Below, one piece after another: positions 1 to 8,364 of a stretch of DNA of 64,000 nt. How positions within the stretch are numbered: position 1 is the first letter of the stretch; each line of letters starts with the position of its first letter. The stretch covers positions 62,001-126,000 of the forward strand of contig DASQMX010000005.1 in assembly GCA_035645275.1 (NCBI GenBank), read 5' to 3'. The stretch comes from Paranoxybacillus sp035645275. GTDB lineage: Bacteria > Bacillota > Bacilli > Bacillales > Anoxybacillaceae. The position numbers and the translations under genes are program-made. The notes beneath the pieces are model-generated. The model made no database searches. It worked only from the letters and a program-made list of their open reading frames with translations, and was not told the origin of the DNA.

Positions 1-284
1 AAGCAAGGATGGATATATTTATCGATTTGTTCTTTTAACGCTTCAACTACCTTGGGTGGACAATGTCCTACATTTAAACTGCCAATCGCACCAGCAAGAT
101 CGATAAATGTATTACCGTCGACATCTGTAAGGAGCGCCCCTTCTCCTTTCGCAGCAAATGTTGGTATTGTATTAAATGGTCCGCGTGGAACATTTCGTTC
201 TTTTTTTGTCAGTAACTCCGTTGCTTTCGGTCCTGGAATACTTGTTTTTAAATTGATACAACTTCTTTTTATTTTCGTTTCCAT
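1..284 (-). CDS. gabT: 4-aminobutyrate aminotransferase, N-terminal part (runs off left edge)
   Basis: The minus strand is open from an ATG at 284 to the window edge (94 codons). It reads like the N-terminus of a class III PLP aminotransferase of the GabT type: a GPKATELLTKKE stretch, then GALLTDVDGNTFIDLAGAIG and LNVGHCPPKVVEA, the usual cofactor-domain entry of GABA transaminases. A GGGGGGAAGT ribosome binding site lies just upstream. GabT moves the amino group of GABA to 2-oxoglutarate, giving succinate semialdehyde. Its divergent neighbours are an agmatinase remnant and an aldehyde dehydrogenase, which fits putrescine/GABA catabolism. The PLP lysine is outside the window, so a related omega-aminotransferase specificity is possible. 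Confidence 0.8.
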   Translation of the reverse strand, partial: METKIKRSCINLKTSIPGPKATELLTKKERNVPRGPFNTIPTFAAKGEGALLTDVDGNTFIDLAGAIGSLNVGHCPPKVVEALKEQIDKYIHPC

Positions 285-343
285 ATACTTCCCCCCATTT
301 TGTATTCATCTTTATATACATGCAAAAAATGTGCCAATAAATA

Positions 344-367
344 AAAACCCCTCTCGAAAGGGGGTTA
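344..367 (-). terminator. Hairpin with T-run in the gabT leader
   Basis: AACCCC and GGGGTT pair around a short loop. On the minus strand the stem is followed by TTTTTATTT. It lies 60 nt upstream of the gabT start and in the same direction, so it is either a leader attenuator or the terminator of something lost upstream. Confidence 0.5.
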
Positions 368-450
368 TGATACTTTTTATCCGGAAATTAGTCAATCGAG
401 TATAGTTACGGAAGTTAAAAAATACAAAATCGATTCAAAAATAAATTAAA

Positions 451-496
451 AATTCACTGTTGAATTAAATTGATGGTTATTCATTCATATTTGAAT
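451..496. promoter_or_regulatory. Two dyads, candidate enhancer sites for a sigma-54 activator
   Basis: AATTCACTGTTGAATT (451-466) is a perfect 6-bp dyad, and ATTCATATTTGAAT (483-496) is a similar dyad about 30 bp further on. Both lie 45-90 bp upstream of the -24/-12 promoter at 538-554. This is the position where RocR-like activators bind in Bacillus arginine catabolic operons. The activator itself is not in the window, so the role is inferred. Confidence 0.35.
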
Positions 497-537
497 CAAT
501 CTGACTTATTAACGTTTTATAAATGTCTAATTACATT

Positions 538-554
538 TTGGCATAATTCTTGCT
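538..554 (+). promoter_or_regulatory. Sigma-54 (SigL) -24/-12 promoter
   Basis: TTGGCATAATTCTTGCT matches the -24/-12 consensus: GG (540-541) and GC (552-553) are separated by exactly 10 nt. It lies about 45 nt before the ribosome binding site of the agmatinase remnant. Sigma-54 control is usual for arginine and amine catabolism in Bacillus (rocDEF type). Confidence 0.7.
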
Positions 555-597
555 TCTAAATATCAGTAGAAAAACTTTTATTAATTTAGGAGGTTAA

Positions 598-898
598 ATG
601 ATGATATCGAAGACGCAAGAAGACTTGGATTTGAAGTCATTACATGAAAGAAGTTCGAAAAATTGGGTTTGAAGAAGTAATGAGAAGAATTCACCGTCGT
701 GTTGGCAACAAACCTGTTTTTGTCTCTTATGATATTGATTTTGTTGATCCGCCCTACAACAGAGGAGAAATTACAGCCGTATTGGCTTCTTCTATTATTT
801 ATGAAATGATCACCCTTGTTGCATTAAAGAAAAAAGGACACAACTACATAGACGATCTAACGAACAAAAAACACAAATCTAGACTACTGTCATTGTAA
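598..898 (+). pseudogene. Agmatinase (SpeB-type ureohydrolase) remnant
   Basis: A good AGGAGG site and ATG at 598 lead into an agmatinase remnant. The frame starting at 600 reads DDIEDARRLGFEVIT and stops at 645. The homologous sequence continues one frame over (644-898) with GFEEVMRRIHRRVG and VFVSYDIDFVDP, the manganese-binding Asp motif of ureohydrolases. It then jumps directly to GEITAVLASSIIYEM, which normally lies about 40 residues later. The N-terminal half is missing, there is a frameshift near 644, and an internal deletion lies after VDP. Agmatinase converts agmatine to putrescine; this copy cannot be active. The gap 899-1131 shows no recognisable gene. Confidence 0.75.
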
Positions 899-1131
899 GC
901 GACATGCCAGCTTAGCGACGCTTTGAATGATGCTTATCCATTAACCTCACTTAACAATTGGTTACTAAAGGAAAAAGCTTTGTTGGTTTCACTAATTACG
1001 CACGTGTAATCATTATCAAACAGAACTCCTGTAAAAAATAAATTTCAACATTAACAGTGAAATCTATTCATGTATACAACAGCATTCTCCCAGTATAGAA
1101 TCTTAACATCAAAATCAAGGAAGTGAAGAGT

Positions 1132-2589
1132 ATGCAAGTTAACAAACATCTATACATTAATGGAAAATGGTATATAGGAGAAGGAGTAAGAAGACAAATC
1201 ATCAATCCCTCCGACGAAACAGTTATTACCGAGATCAATGAAGCTTCGAAAAAACAAACATATGCTGCAGTAGAAGCCGCTAGCTATGCATTGCAAAATA
1301 CAGATTGGGCATTCAATGTTACAAAGCGTGTAGCCGCACTTCATCAGTTAGCAGATTTACTAGAGCAATCAGCTGAAGAGTTTGCGTATATAGAAACTTT
1401 AAATACAGGAAAACCCATTCGCGAGTCACGCCTTGATGTAAGCGATTCCATCCATTGCCTTCGTTATTACGCTGATTTTGTCAAAAACCGTACCTTATGG
1501 GAAAAAGAAATGCACGATGGAACAACAAGTAGAGTTTTTGAGGAACCGATTGGTGTCTGTGCGTTAATTGTTCCTTGGAACTTCCCTCTTCTTCTAGGAA
1601 CATGGAAAATCGCTCCTGCTCTTGCAGCTGGAAATACGATCATTTTTAAACCTTCGGAATTAACACCGTTATCCTTAATCAATTTTACAAAACTAATCGA
1701 GGCATCCGATATCCCTCCTGGAGTATTTAACCTTGTACTGGGCGGAGGCTATCCTGTCGGAGAAACACTTATTACCCATCCTCATGTTGATAAAGTTTCA
1801 TTTACTGGCGGAACGGAAACAGGTCGGTGGATTAACCAGCAATGCGCGAATCACTTCAAGCGTGTCTCTCTTGAACTTGGTGGAAAATCACCGCTCATTG
1901 TCCTTGAGGATGCAGAGCTTGATATCGCTGTGGAATGGGCGATTTTCAGCTCGTTTTTTAACCAAGGTGAGGTTTGTGTTGCTTCTTCAAGAATCCTCGT
2001 CCATGAATGTCTATATGATCGATTCATTGAAAAATTAATAGAAAAACTTGACCATCTTCGTATCGATGATCCGCTTGATGAAAGAACAGAAATGGGACCG
2101 CTGATTAGTGCAGCGCACCGCAAAAAGATCGAAACATACATCGATATTGGGTTGCATGAAGGAGCCGTCTTACTTCGAGGTGGCGAGCGCATAAAAGAGA
2201 AAGGATATTATCTCTCCCCTGCTGTATTTGTCAACATCCACCAATCCATGCGAATCGTCCAAGAAGAAATATTCGGTCCAGTAATTACGATTCAGCGCTT
2301 TAAAAACGACCAAGAAGCGATTGAATGGGCCAATGGCACAGCCTATGGTCTTGCCGCTGGTGTGTTAAGTCGTGAGGTAGAACGCGCTGAGCGAATCGCT
2401 GAAAAACTTAGGGCTGGTACAGTTTGGATTAATAGTTACCATACCCCTTACGTCGAAGCGCCTTGGGGTGGTTTTAAACAAAGTGGTATTGGCAGAGAAC
2501 TTGGTCCACAAGGTTTCACTGCTTTCACCGAAACTAAACACGTGAATATCAGCCGAAAATTGAAACCGCTCGGCTGGTATCAATGTTAG
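1132..2589 (+). CDS. NAD-dependent aldehyde dehydrogenase (betaine/aminobutyraldehyde type)
   Basis: A 485-aa class 1/2-type aldehyde dehydrogenase of normal family length. The Rossmann/catalytic signature VPWNFPLLLG, the general-base Glu in LELGGKSP, the nucleophilic Cys in FNQGEVCVASSRI and the C-terminal PWGGFKQSGIGRELG are all present, so it should be active. It oxidises an aldehyde to the acid with NAD(P). The relatives are betaine-aldehyde and gamma-aminobutyraldehyde dehydrogenases. With an agmatinase remnant and gabT beside it, 4-aminobutanal from putrescine is a reasonable substrate, but this is inference. The ATG at 1132 is preferred over an in-frame GTG at 1123 because AAGGAAG sits 8 nt before the ATG. 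Confidence 0.85.
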   Translation: MQVNKHLYINGKWYIGEGVRRQIINPSDETVITEINEASKKQTYAAVEAASYALQNTDWAFNVTKRVAALHQLADLLEQSAEEFAYIETLNTGKPIRESRLDVSDSIHCLRYYADFVKNRTLWEKEMHDGTTSRVFEEPIGVCALIVPWNFPLLLGTWKIAPALAAGNTIIFKPSELTPLSLINFTKLIEASDIPPGVFNLVLGGGYPVGETLITHPHVDKVSFTGGTETGRWINQQCANHFKRVSLELGGKSPLIVLEDAELDIAVEWAIFSSFFNQGEVCVASSRILVHECLYDRFIEKLIEKLDHLRIDDPLDERTEMGPLISAAHRKKIETYIDIGLHEGAVLLRGGERIKEKGYYLSPAVFVNIHQSMRIVQEEIFGPVITIQRFKNDQEAIEWANGTAYGLAAGVLSREVERAERIAEKLRAGTVWINSYHTPYVEAPWGGFKQSGIGRELGPQGFTAFTETKHVNISRKLKPLGWYQC

Positions 2590-2808
2590 AGACTGATCCA
2601 AAGCAAAGTGTCAGACCTCACAACCATCATATATATAAGTTCATATTGAAAAACCGACATAAGCAAGACATTTGAGTCGATTAAAAGAACAACCTAAACG
2701 GTTTGCAAATGTCGAAAAATCAATCTGTATTTATAACATAACAATGGATAAATACACTATATATTGTGGGTTGTGCGTGAGGTCAGACACTTATGGGGCA
2801 GCCCCATA
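2589..2808. repeat. Dispersed element with imperfect terminal inverted repeats (copy 1)
   Basis: The stretch begins GAGACTGATCCAAA, and GTGTCAGACCTCACAACC near its left end is matched in reverse near its right end by GGTTGTGCGTGAGGTCAGACAC. This makes a non-coding element of about 190 bp, MITE-like in form. A shorter relative lies at 10737-10830. It is followed by the hairpin TATGGGGCAGCCCCATA (2792-2808), which has no T-run. Confidence 0.5.
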
Positions 2809-2862
2809 TAACCCGTTTATTCAGAATATTAATAATTTTTTAAAATGAAGGGGGGTTAAATA

Positions 2863-4239
2863 ATGACAGAGTGGACAGAACATTTCGGACACGATAATAT
2901 TCAACCAACACCGATGAATAAGCGGAGTATGAATTTTTTCAGTACGTTTGCACTTTGGCTTGCGGCAAACGTGGTAATCACTACCGTAATGACAGGTATG
3001 TTGTTTGTTCCTGATATTTCGTTTGCTAATGCAATGCTTACGATTATTCTAGGATCTGCCATTGGCGCGATACCACTTGCGTTAACAGGAAATATTGGCA
3101 CAAGAACCGGGCTTCCAACAATGGTGATAACACGAGCAGCGTTCGGTCAGAAAGGAGCAATTCTTCCGGCAATCGTCAATACGATAATCTTGATTGGCTG
3201 GAGCTGGATTCAAGCCTATATGGCTGGTCTCAGCCTAAATTATGCAGTTCACTATGCGACAGGGTACAGTAACATTAATTTGTTTATCATTTTTACCGAA
3301 ATTCTTGTAGTCGTGATTACCATTTTCGGTCACCGCGGCGTTGAGAGAATCGAGAAATATGTGTCGATTGCCATGCTAATTTTATCTGCTTTAGTTTTCT
3401 ATAAAATTTTTACCACCTATGATGCTGCCTCGCTCATTGAGATGAAATTGAGCGAAAATCCATCTATTACCACTATCATCGCCTTTGACATCGTTATAGC
3501 GACCGCTTTTTCATGGATGTCAACGGTGTGTGATTTTAACCGAAACTGTCAGTCAGAAAAAAGCGGTTTTTGGGGAACGTATTTTGGTTATCTTTTAGCT
3601 TCCATTGTTGCTATGGGACTCGGTGTTGTTGTAAGTGGCTTTAGCATTGTTTCTAATATAGAAAAAACGTACGATCCTACCATCTTGCTTGCTGCCTATG
3701 GATTCGGCTTCGTGGCATCCATTGTCGTATTCTTTTCCGTATTATCAACAAACGTGATGGCATTATACAGTGCAACAATGTCATTTTTGAATGTTTTCCC
3801 TAAGACTGGCTTTTGGAAACCAACGCTCATCATGGGATTCATTTGTATACTCGGTGCGCTGTTAAAGGAAACACTTATGTCTAATTTCTTCAACTTTATT
3901 TTGTTAATTGCAACACTCTTTATTCCCGTATTTGCAATCGTGCTTGTTGATTATTTTTGGATTAAAAAAGGAAAATACGATGCAGAAGATATTGCATTTG
4001 ACACGAAAGGAACGTATCGTTATCAAAAAGGAATCAATATCGTCGCTTATATTACTTACCTGATTGGTGCTGTTTTCGCCTATTATTTTACGTATACCCA
4101 CCCATTGAACATAGGTTCTACCCTCTTAACATTTATCATATCAGGAGCAGGATACTGGGGATTAATGAAATTAACTAAGCAGGTAGATGTTACGCAAGAT
4201 ACGGTTGAAATAGAATCACCAACAAGTCTGGAGGGGTAG
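2863..4239 (+). CDS. NCS1 family cytosine/purine/hydantoin-type permease
   Basis: A 458-aa polytopic membrane protein with about 12 hydrophobic segments. The N-terminal EHFGHDNIQPTPMNKRSMN, the GNIGTRTGLPTMVITRAAFG loop and the GWSWIQAYMAGLSLNYA helix are hallmarks of NCS1 permeases (CodB/PucI relatives), which import nucleobases or hydantoins with H+ or Na+. It starts at the ATG after AAGGGGGG and is followed within 3 nt by a carbon-nitrogen hydrolase and then a cyclase. The three genes form an operon closed by the terminator at 5718-5750. The partners suggest uptake of a nitrogen-containing cyclic or amide compound; the substrate cannot be read from sequence. Confidence 0.85.
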   Translation: MTEWTEHFGHDNIQPTPMNKRSMNFFSTFALWLAANVVITTVMTGMLFVPDISFANAMLTIILGSAIGAIPLALTGNIGTRTGLPTMVITRAAFGQKGAILPAIVNTIILIGWSWIQAYMAGLSLNYAVHYATGYSNINLFIIFTEILVVVITIFGHRGVERIEKYVSIAMLILSALVFYKIFTTYDAASLIEMKLSENPSITTIIAFDIVIATAFSWMSTVCDFNRNCQSEKSGFWGTYFGYLLASIVAMGLGVVVSGFSIVSNIEKTYDPTILLAAYGFGFVASIVVFFSVLSTNVMALYSATMSFLNVFPKTGFWKPTLIMGFICILGALLKETLMSNFFNFILLIATLFIPVFAIVLVDYFWIKKGKYDAEDIAFDTKGTYRYQKGINIVAYITYLIGAVFAYYFTYTHPLNIGSTLLTFIISGAGYWGLMKLTKQVDVTQDTVEIESPTSLEG

Positions 4240-4241
4240 TG

Positions 4242-5057
4242 ATGACATCATCCTATCAAATCGCTGTAGCACAAGCTTCTTTTGAAAATGGAGATATCTC
4301 TAGCAACCTTACCAAAATGGAAAAAATCGCGGATCAATGCATAAAAAATTTTCCAAACGTTCGCTTACTCCTATTTCCCGAGCTTGCGGCCACCGGTTAT
4401 TTTTTATCTGAAACAATTAAAGAAATCGCACAAGAATGGGACGGCTTCATTTTTGAACGAATGAGCCGTTTTGCCGAACGACTTCAACTATATACTGCCT
4501 ATGGATATGTTGAAAAAGACCAAGATGGAAACATCTACAATTCTCTCATGCTAGTTAGTTCTAAAGGAAAATGTGTCGGTAACTATAGAAAAATACATGT
4601 AACCCCGCTTGAAAAAAGCTTGTTCACACCCGGATCGAAACCGGTTATCGCTGAAACAGAACTCGGACGAATCGGTCTTATGATCTGCTGGGATCTTGCG
4701 TTTCCAGAACTTGCGAGACACCTTGCTGTAAAAGGCGCTGAGCTTCTTCTTGTTCCATGTGCCTGGGAATCTCCTTTTCACGTACCGTTTCAAAAATTTT
4801 GTATGGCACGTGCAATCGATAATACTGTCTATTTAGCCGCATGCAACCAAATAGGAACATCTTCCCAATTACACTTCTTTGGCTTATCCTCTATATACGG
4901 ACCAGCCGGAAATCGAATCACCAGTGCAAAGGAGAATAGAGAAGACATTATCGTAGCAGAAGTCGACCATAGTTGGGGGGAGAAGTTAAAGCGAACGTTT
5001 TACACAATGATGGACGAACGACGAACCGATCTCTATAAAGTAGGTGATTGGATATGA
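4242..5057 (+). CDS. Carbon-nitrogen hydrolase (nitrilase superfamily amidase)
   Basis: A 271-aa protein with the complete nitrilase-superfamily triad: Glu in FPELAATGY, Lys in NYRKIHVTP and Cys in GLMICWDLAFPE. The length and motifs fit omega-amidase, N-carbamoyl amidase or related amidases that cleave non-peptide C-N bonds in the cytoplasm. ATG 4242 is chosen over GTG 4239 because GGAGGGG ends 6 nt before it. It abuts the NCS1 permease gene, and its TGA overlaps the ATG of the cyclase gene (ATGA at 5054), so the products are probably translationally coupled. An N-carbamoyl compound or amide delivered by the permease is the likely substrate (inference). Confidence 0.85.
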   Translation: MTSSYQIAVAQASFENGDISSNLTKMEKIADQCIKNFPNVRLLLFPELAATGYFLSETIKEIAQEWDGFIFERMSRFAERLQLYTAYGYVEKDQDGNIYNSLMLVSSKGKCVGNYRKIHVTPLEKSLFTPGSKPVIAETELGRIGLMICWDLAFPELARHLAVKGAELLLVPCAWESPFHVPFQKFCMARAIDNTVYLAACNQIGTSSQLHFFGLSSIYGPAGNRITSAKENREDIIVAEVDHSWGEKLKRTFYTMMDERRTDLYKVGDWI

Positions 5058-5704
5058 AGATTAAAAAAATTGTTGATTTATCAATGCCTATTACACCACA
5101 AACCCCGATCTATCCAGGAGACCCAAAGCCGGATATCGAACCAATCACCACATTTCATCAAGAAGGATATCATGTTAGTCGACTTACTCTTGGTTCACAC
5201 ACAGGAACTCATGTAGATGCACCATTTCATTTTCGCCAAGATGGAGAGAGAATTGATGAGGTACCTTTATCCAAGTTTATCGGAAAAGGTGTCGTAATAA
5301 ATGTGACTGATAAAGAAGAGTGCCAAGCTATCACTGTGGACGATGTAAAACCATACTTAAACAAACTAACCCCCGGGGTCATCGCTTTGTTTCACACGGG
5401 TTGGTCTAAATATGTCAGCGAAGATAAATATTTCCGCCATCCATACATTTCTATTGAAGTGGTACAAGCGATGATTGATAGAGGTATCAGAACATTTTTC
5501 ATTGACGCCCTTAATATCGATCCACCCGATGGTTCCGCTTTTCCTGCTCACGAGGCTATCACTTCTGTAAACGGGGTTATCGGAGAAAATTTCATCAACT
5601 TTGAGAAAATCGATTTTGCCGATCCTTACATTATCGCCTTCCCGCTCTGTTTACCAGGAGTCGATGGCTCACCTGTAAGAGCAGTTGCCGTTGAGTTTGT
5701 TTGA
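5054..5704 (+). CDS. Cyclase family protein (kynurenine formamidase-like metal hydrolase)
   Basis: A 216-aa protein of the cyclase/KynB-like family. The metal-binding motif GSHTGTHVDAPFHF is intact, and the family elements DLSMPITPQTPIYPGDP near the N-terminus and FPAHEAI near the C-terminus are present. Relatives are arylformamidases, isatin hydrolases and other enzymes that open cyclic amides or cleave formamides. It is the third gene of the NCS1-amidase-cyclase operon and overlaps the amidase stop by 4 nt. Two hydrolases of different fold behind one permease suggest stepwise opening and deamidation of a ring compound. The exact reaction is unknown. Confidence 0.8.
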   Translation: MKIKKIVDLSMPITPQTPIYPGDPKPDIEPITTFHQEGYHVSRLTLGSHTGTHVDAPFHFRQDGERIDEVPLSKFIGKGVVINVTDKEECQAITVDDVKPYLNKLTPGVIALFHTGWSKYVSEDKYFRHPYISIEVVQAMIDRGIRTFFIDALNIDPPDGSAFPAHEAITSVNGVIGENFINFEKIDFADPYIIAFPLCLPGVDGSPVRAVAVEFV

Positions 5705-5717
5705 TCATCGATTGAAT

Positions 5718-5750
5718 AACCCCGCCTTTTTTGGGTAAAGGCGGGGTTTC
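5718..5750 (+). terminator. Intrinsic terminator of the NCS1-amidase-cyclase operon
   Basis: AACCCCGCCTTT and AAAGGCGGGGTT form a perfect 12-bp stem with a 7-nt loop, 14 nt after the cyclase stop. Both ends are A/T rich, so it may also act on transcripts from the other side. The gap 5751-5910 holds nothing else seen. Confidence 0.85.
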
Positions 5751-5910
5751 ATTTATCTGTGTTAACCATTGATTTGATTTACGTCCAATATGACTCAATT
5801 TCTGTTTACGCTTATTTCAACTTATTAAATTAAGCGTTCCTTTAATGAACGATCAACGAAAAAATTTAATAACAAACTTTCTTCAACATTTACACTTAGA
5901 ACCTTTGTTT

Positions 5911-6618
5911 TTAGTGCCCTCCAAGATACGCCATCTTTACCTGTTCACTAGCGGTTAACTCTTCCGCTGAACCAGATAAGACAACACGGCCCGATTCAAT
6001 GACATACGCTCGGTCAGCCACAGAAAGTGCCATATTTGCGTTTTGTTCCACTAGCAAGATGGTAGTTCCAAATGAATTAATCTCTTCAATGATCCGGAAA
6101 ATCGTTTTAACGAGTAAAGGAGCTAGTCCCATCGATGGCTCGTCTAACAAGAGGAGACGCGGGCGTGCCATTAATGCGCGGCCCATGGCTAACATTTGTT
6201 GCTCTCCCCCTGACAAAGTTCCAGCAAGCTGCTTTCTACGTTCATGAAGTCGCGGAAACAGATGATACACTTTCTCGAAATCTTCTCGAATTTCATCTTT
6301 ATCCTTCCTTAAAAAAGCCCCCAATTCTAAATTTTCTTCTACCGTCATATTGGCAAAAATACGCCTGCCTTCCGGAACATGAGAAATTCCTTGTTTTACA
6401 ATCATTTGTGCGGCTTTGCCTGCAATCGATTGTCCTTCATACAAAATGTCGCCACGTTTCGGCTTTAACAATCCGGAAATCGTCTTTAGCAGCGTACTCT
6501 TGCCGGCGCCGTTTGCGCCAATGAATGTGACAATTTCTCCTTCTTTTACTTCAAGTGAAACCCCTTTTAATGCTTGAATATTCCCGTAAAATACATCGAT
6601 ACTTTCTACCCTTAGCAT
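5911..6618 (-). CDS. livF: Branched-chain amino acid ABC transporter ATP-binding protein
   Basis: A 235-aa ABC ATPase. Walker A is GANGAGKSTLLKT, the signature is LSGGEQQMLAMGRALM and Walker B is LLLLDEPSMGLAP. Start and length fit LivF, which always pairs with LivG. It is the last gene of a five-gene minus-strand operon (livJ, H, M, G, F) and starts 4 nt after livG ends. With LivG it powers import of leucine, isoleucine and valine or related amino acids at the membrane. Confidence 0.92.
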   Translation of the reverse strand: MLRVESIDVFYGNIQALKGVSLEVKEGEIVTFIGANGAGKSTLLKTISGLLKPKRGDILYEGQSIAGKAAQMIVKQGISHVPEGRRIFANMTVEENLELGAFLRKDKDEIREDFEKVYHLFPRLHERRKQLAGTLSGGEQQMLAMGRALMARPRLLLLDEPSMGLAPLLVKTIFRIIEEINSFGTTILLVEQNANMALSVADRAYVIESGRVVLSGSAEELTASEQVKMAYLGGH

Positions 6619-6622
6619 TATC

Positions 6623-7402
6623 TTATGAAACCCCCTCTCCTAGATATGCTTCAATCACTTTAGGATGATTCCGGATCTCTTCAGGTGTACCATGCGCGAT
6701 GAGCTGTCCGTGATCCAACACATAAATTCGTTCACATACTCCCATCACAAGAGACATATCGTGCTCAATAAGTAAAATTGTTAAATTGAACTTTTCTCTT
6801 ATAAAAGCGATCAATTTCATCAGTTCCTGGGTTTCCTGCGGATTCATTCCCGCTGCCGGCTCATCAAGCAACAACAATTTTGGATGTGCAGCGAGAGCTC
6901 TGGCAATTTCTAAACGACGTTGTTGACCGTATGGTAAATTTTTTGCTTTTTCATACATATAACTTTCCAGCTTGAAAATCTTTAAAAATTCTATGGCCTT
7001 TTCTTCTATTTCTTTTTCACCAGAAAAATGAGAAGGCAAGCGAAAAATGGAGCTAAAAATAGAGTGACGAGCAAGCGAATGGTAGGCAACCTTTACATTA
7101 TCAAGTACGGAAAGTTCACTGAACAATCGAATGTTTTGAAACGTACGGCTAATCCCTTTTCGTGTAATTTTGTAAGGTGCAAGACCATTTAACTTTTCAT
7201 TACCGAGTACAATACTTCCTTCTGTCGGTTCATATACACCTGTCAGCAAATTAAAGAAAGTTGTTTTACCGGCACCGTTCGGTCCAATGAGCCCAACCAA
7301 TTCTCCAGGATATAATTCGATGTTTACGCCAGACAATGCTTTCAAGCCACCAAACTGAATTCCGACATGATCAGCTTTAAGCAACGGTGTGTTTGTTGTC
7401 AC
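6623..7402 (-). CDS. livG: Branched-chain amino acid ABC transporter ATP-binding protein
   Basis: A 259-aa ABC ATPase with Walker A GPNGAGKTTFFNLLTG and Walker B LLLLDEPAAGMNPQE. The signature region reads LPYGQQRRLEIARAL, the YGQQR variant typical of LivG. The C-terminal GTPEEIRNHPKVIEAYLGEG tail is also LivG-specific. It uses a GTG start at 7402 with GGAAGGGGG upstream and overlaps the end of livM by 26 nt, so translation is probably coupled. It is the partner of LivF in the ATPase pair. Confidence 0.92.
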   Translation of the reverse strand: MTTNTPLLKADHVGIQFGGLKALSGVNIELYPGELVGLIGPNGAGKTTFFNLLTGVYEPTEGSIVLGNEKLNGLAPYKITRKGISRTFQNIRLFSELSVLDNVKVAYHSLARHSIFSSIFRLPSHFSGEKEIEEKAIEFLKIFKLESYMYEKAKNLPYGQQRRLEIARALAAHPKLLLLDEPAAGMNPQETQELMKLIAFIREKFNLTILLIEHDMSLVMGVCERIYVLDHGQLIAHGTPEEIRNHPKVIEAYLGEGVS

Positions 7403-8351
7403 TCTGCTTTCCCCCTTCCACCGCTCTGCGCAACCTGAAGAACGAAGTCAATTCTTTAGTACCTAACAACCCTTTTGGGCGGTATATCATAACTAATATA
7501 AGCACCATACTGTATATAATCATTCGAGTCTCCGGATAATCCTGAAGGAACGTAGAAACAACCGTCAACAAAATAGCGGCTATTACCGCTCCTGACATGC
7601 TTCCTAATCCACCAAGCACAACAAAAATCAAAATATCAAATGACTTCAAAAAGCCAAAATTTGTCGGCTGAATAATGTAAAAGTGATGGGCATAAAGACC
7701 GCCAGCAATCCCAGCAAAAAAAGAACCAATCACAAACGCGGCCACTTTATAGTACGTTGTATTAATCCCCATTGAATCCGCAGCAATTTCATCCTCGCGA
7801 ATCGAAATGCAGGCGCGGCCATGAGTGGAGTTTGTAAAATTTGCAATGACAATAATGGTAATAAGTAGGCAGGCAAATACCCACGGCCAACTTGTAAGGT
7901 GGGTGACCGTCATACCGCTGGCACCACCAACATAATCAAAATTTAATAGGGTGATTCGTACGATTTCCCCAAAACCAAGCGTGGCGATGGCTAGATAATC
8001 ACCCTTTAGACGAAGGCTAGGAATACCAATAAAAAGCCCCGCTAAGGCAGCGATAACACCACCAACCAGTAAAGCAAGTGCAAACGGCATTTGCAGTTTC
8101 ATTGTCATAATGGCAGACGCATAGGCGCCCACGGCAAGAAATCCGGCATGTCCAATGGAAAACTGTCCCGTAATACCAATTATGAGATGAAGACTGACTG
8201 CTAGGATGATATTAATAACCATAAAAAACAGAGTATTAATATAAAAGGTATTTAGAATACCTCCTGATATTAACAGCTGAACCGCTACAAAAAACACAAG
8301 CGCTAGCACAATAGAGAGCCAAAATCCATTGATCCGCTTAAAAGTTATCAT
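7377..8351 (-). CDS. livM: Branched-chain amino acid ABC transporter permease
   Basis: A 324-aa membrane protein with about eight to ten hydrophobic segments. GQFSIGHAGFLAVGAYASA and the EIAADSMGINTTYYKVAAF coupling loop are characteristic of LivM. It forms the translocation pore with LivH. It lies 13 nt downstream of livH and overlaps livG, in an uninterrupted operon. Confidence 0.92.
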   Translation of the reverse strand: MITFKRINGFWLSIVLALVFFVAVQLLISGGILNTFYINTLFFMVINIILAVSLHLIIGITGQFSIGHAGFLAVGAYASAIMTMKLQMPFALALLVGGVIAALAGLFIGIPSLRLKGDYLAIATLGFGEIVRITLLNFDYVGGASGMTVTHLTSWPWVFACLLITIIVIANFTNSTHGRACISIREDEIAADSMGINTTYYKVAAFVIGSFFAGIAGGLYAHHFYIIQPTNFGFLKSFDILIFVVLGGLGSMSGAVIAAILLTVVSTFLQDYPETRMIIYSMVLILVMIYRPKGLLGTKELTSFFRLRRAVEGGKQSDNKHTVA

Positions 8352-8364
8352 CCTTCTACCCTCC

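Noticed and set aside
52..405. Plus-strand 117-codon frame
   Set aside because: It is antisense to the start of gabT, which has a clear family match and ribosome binding site.
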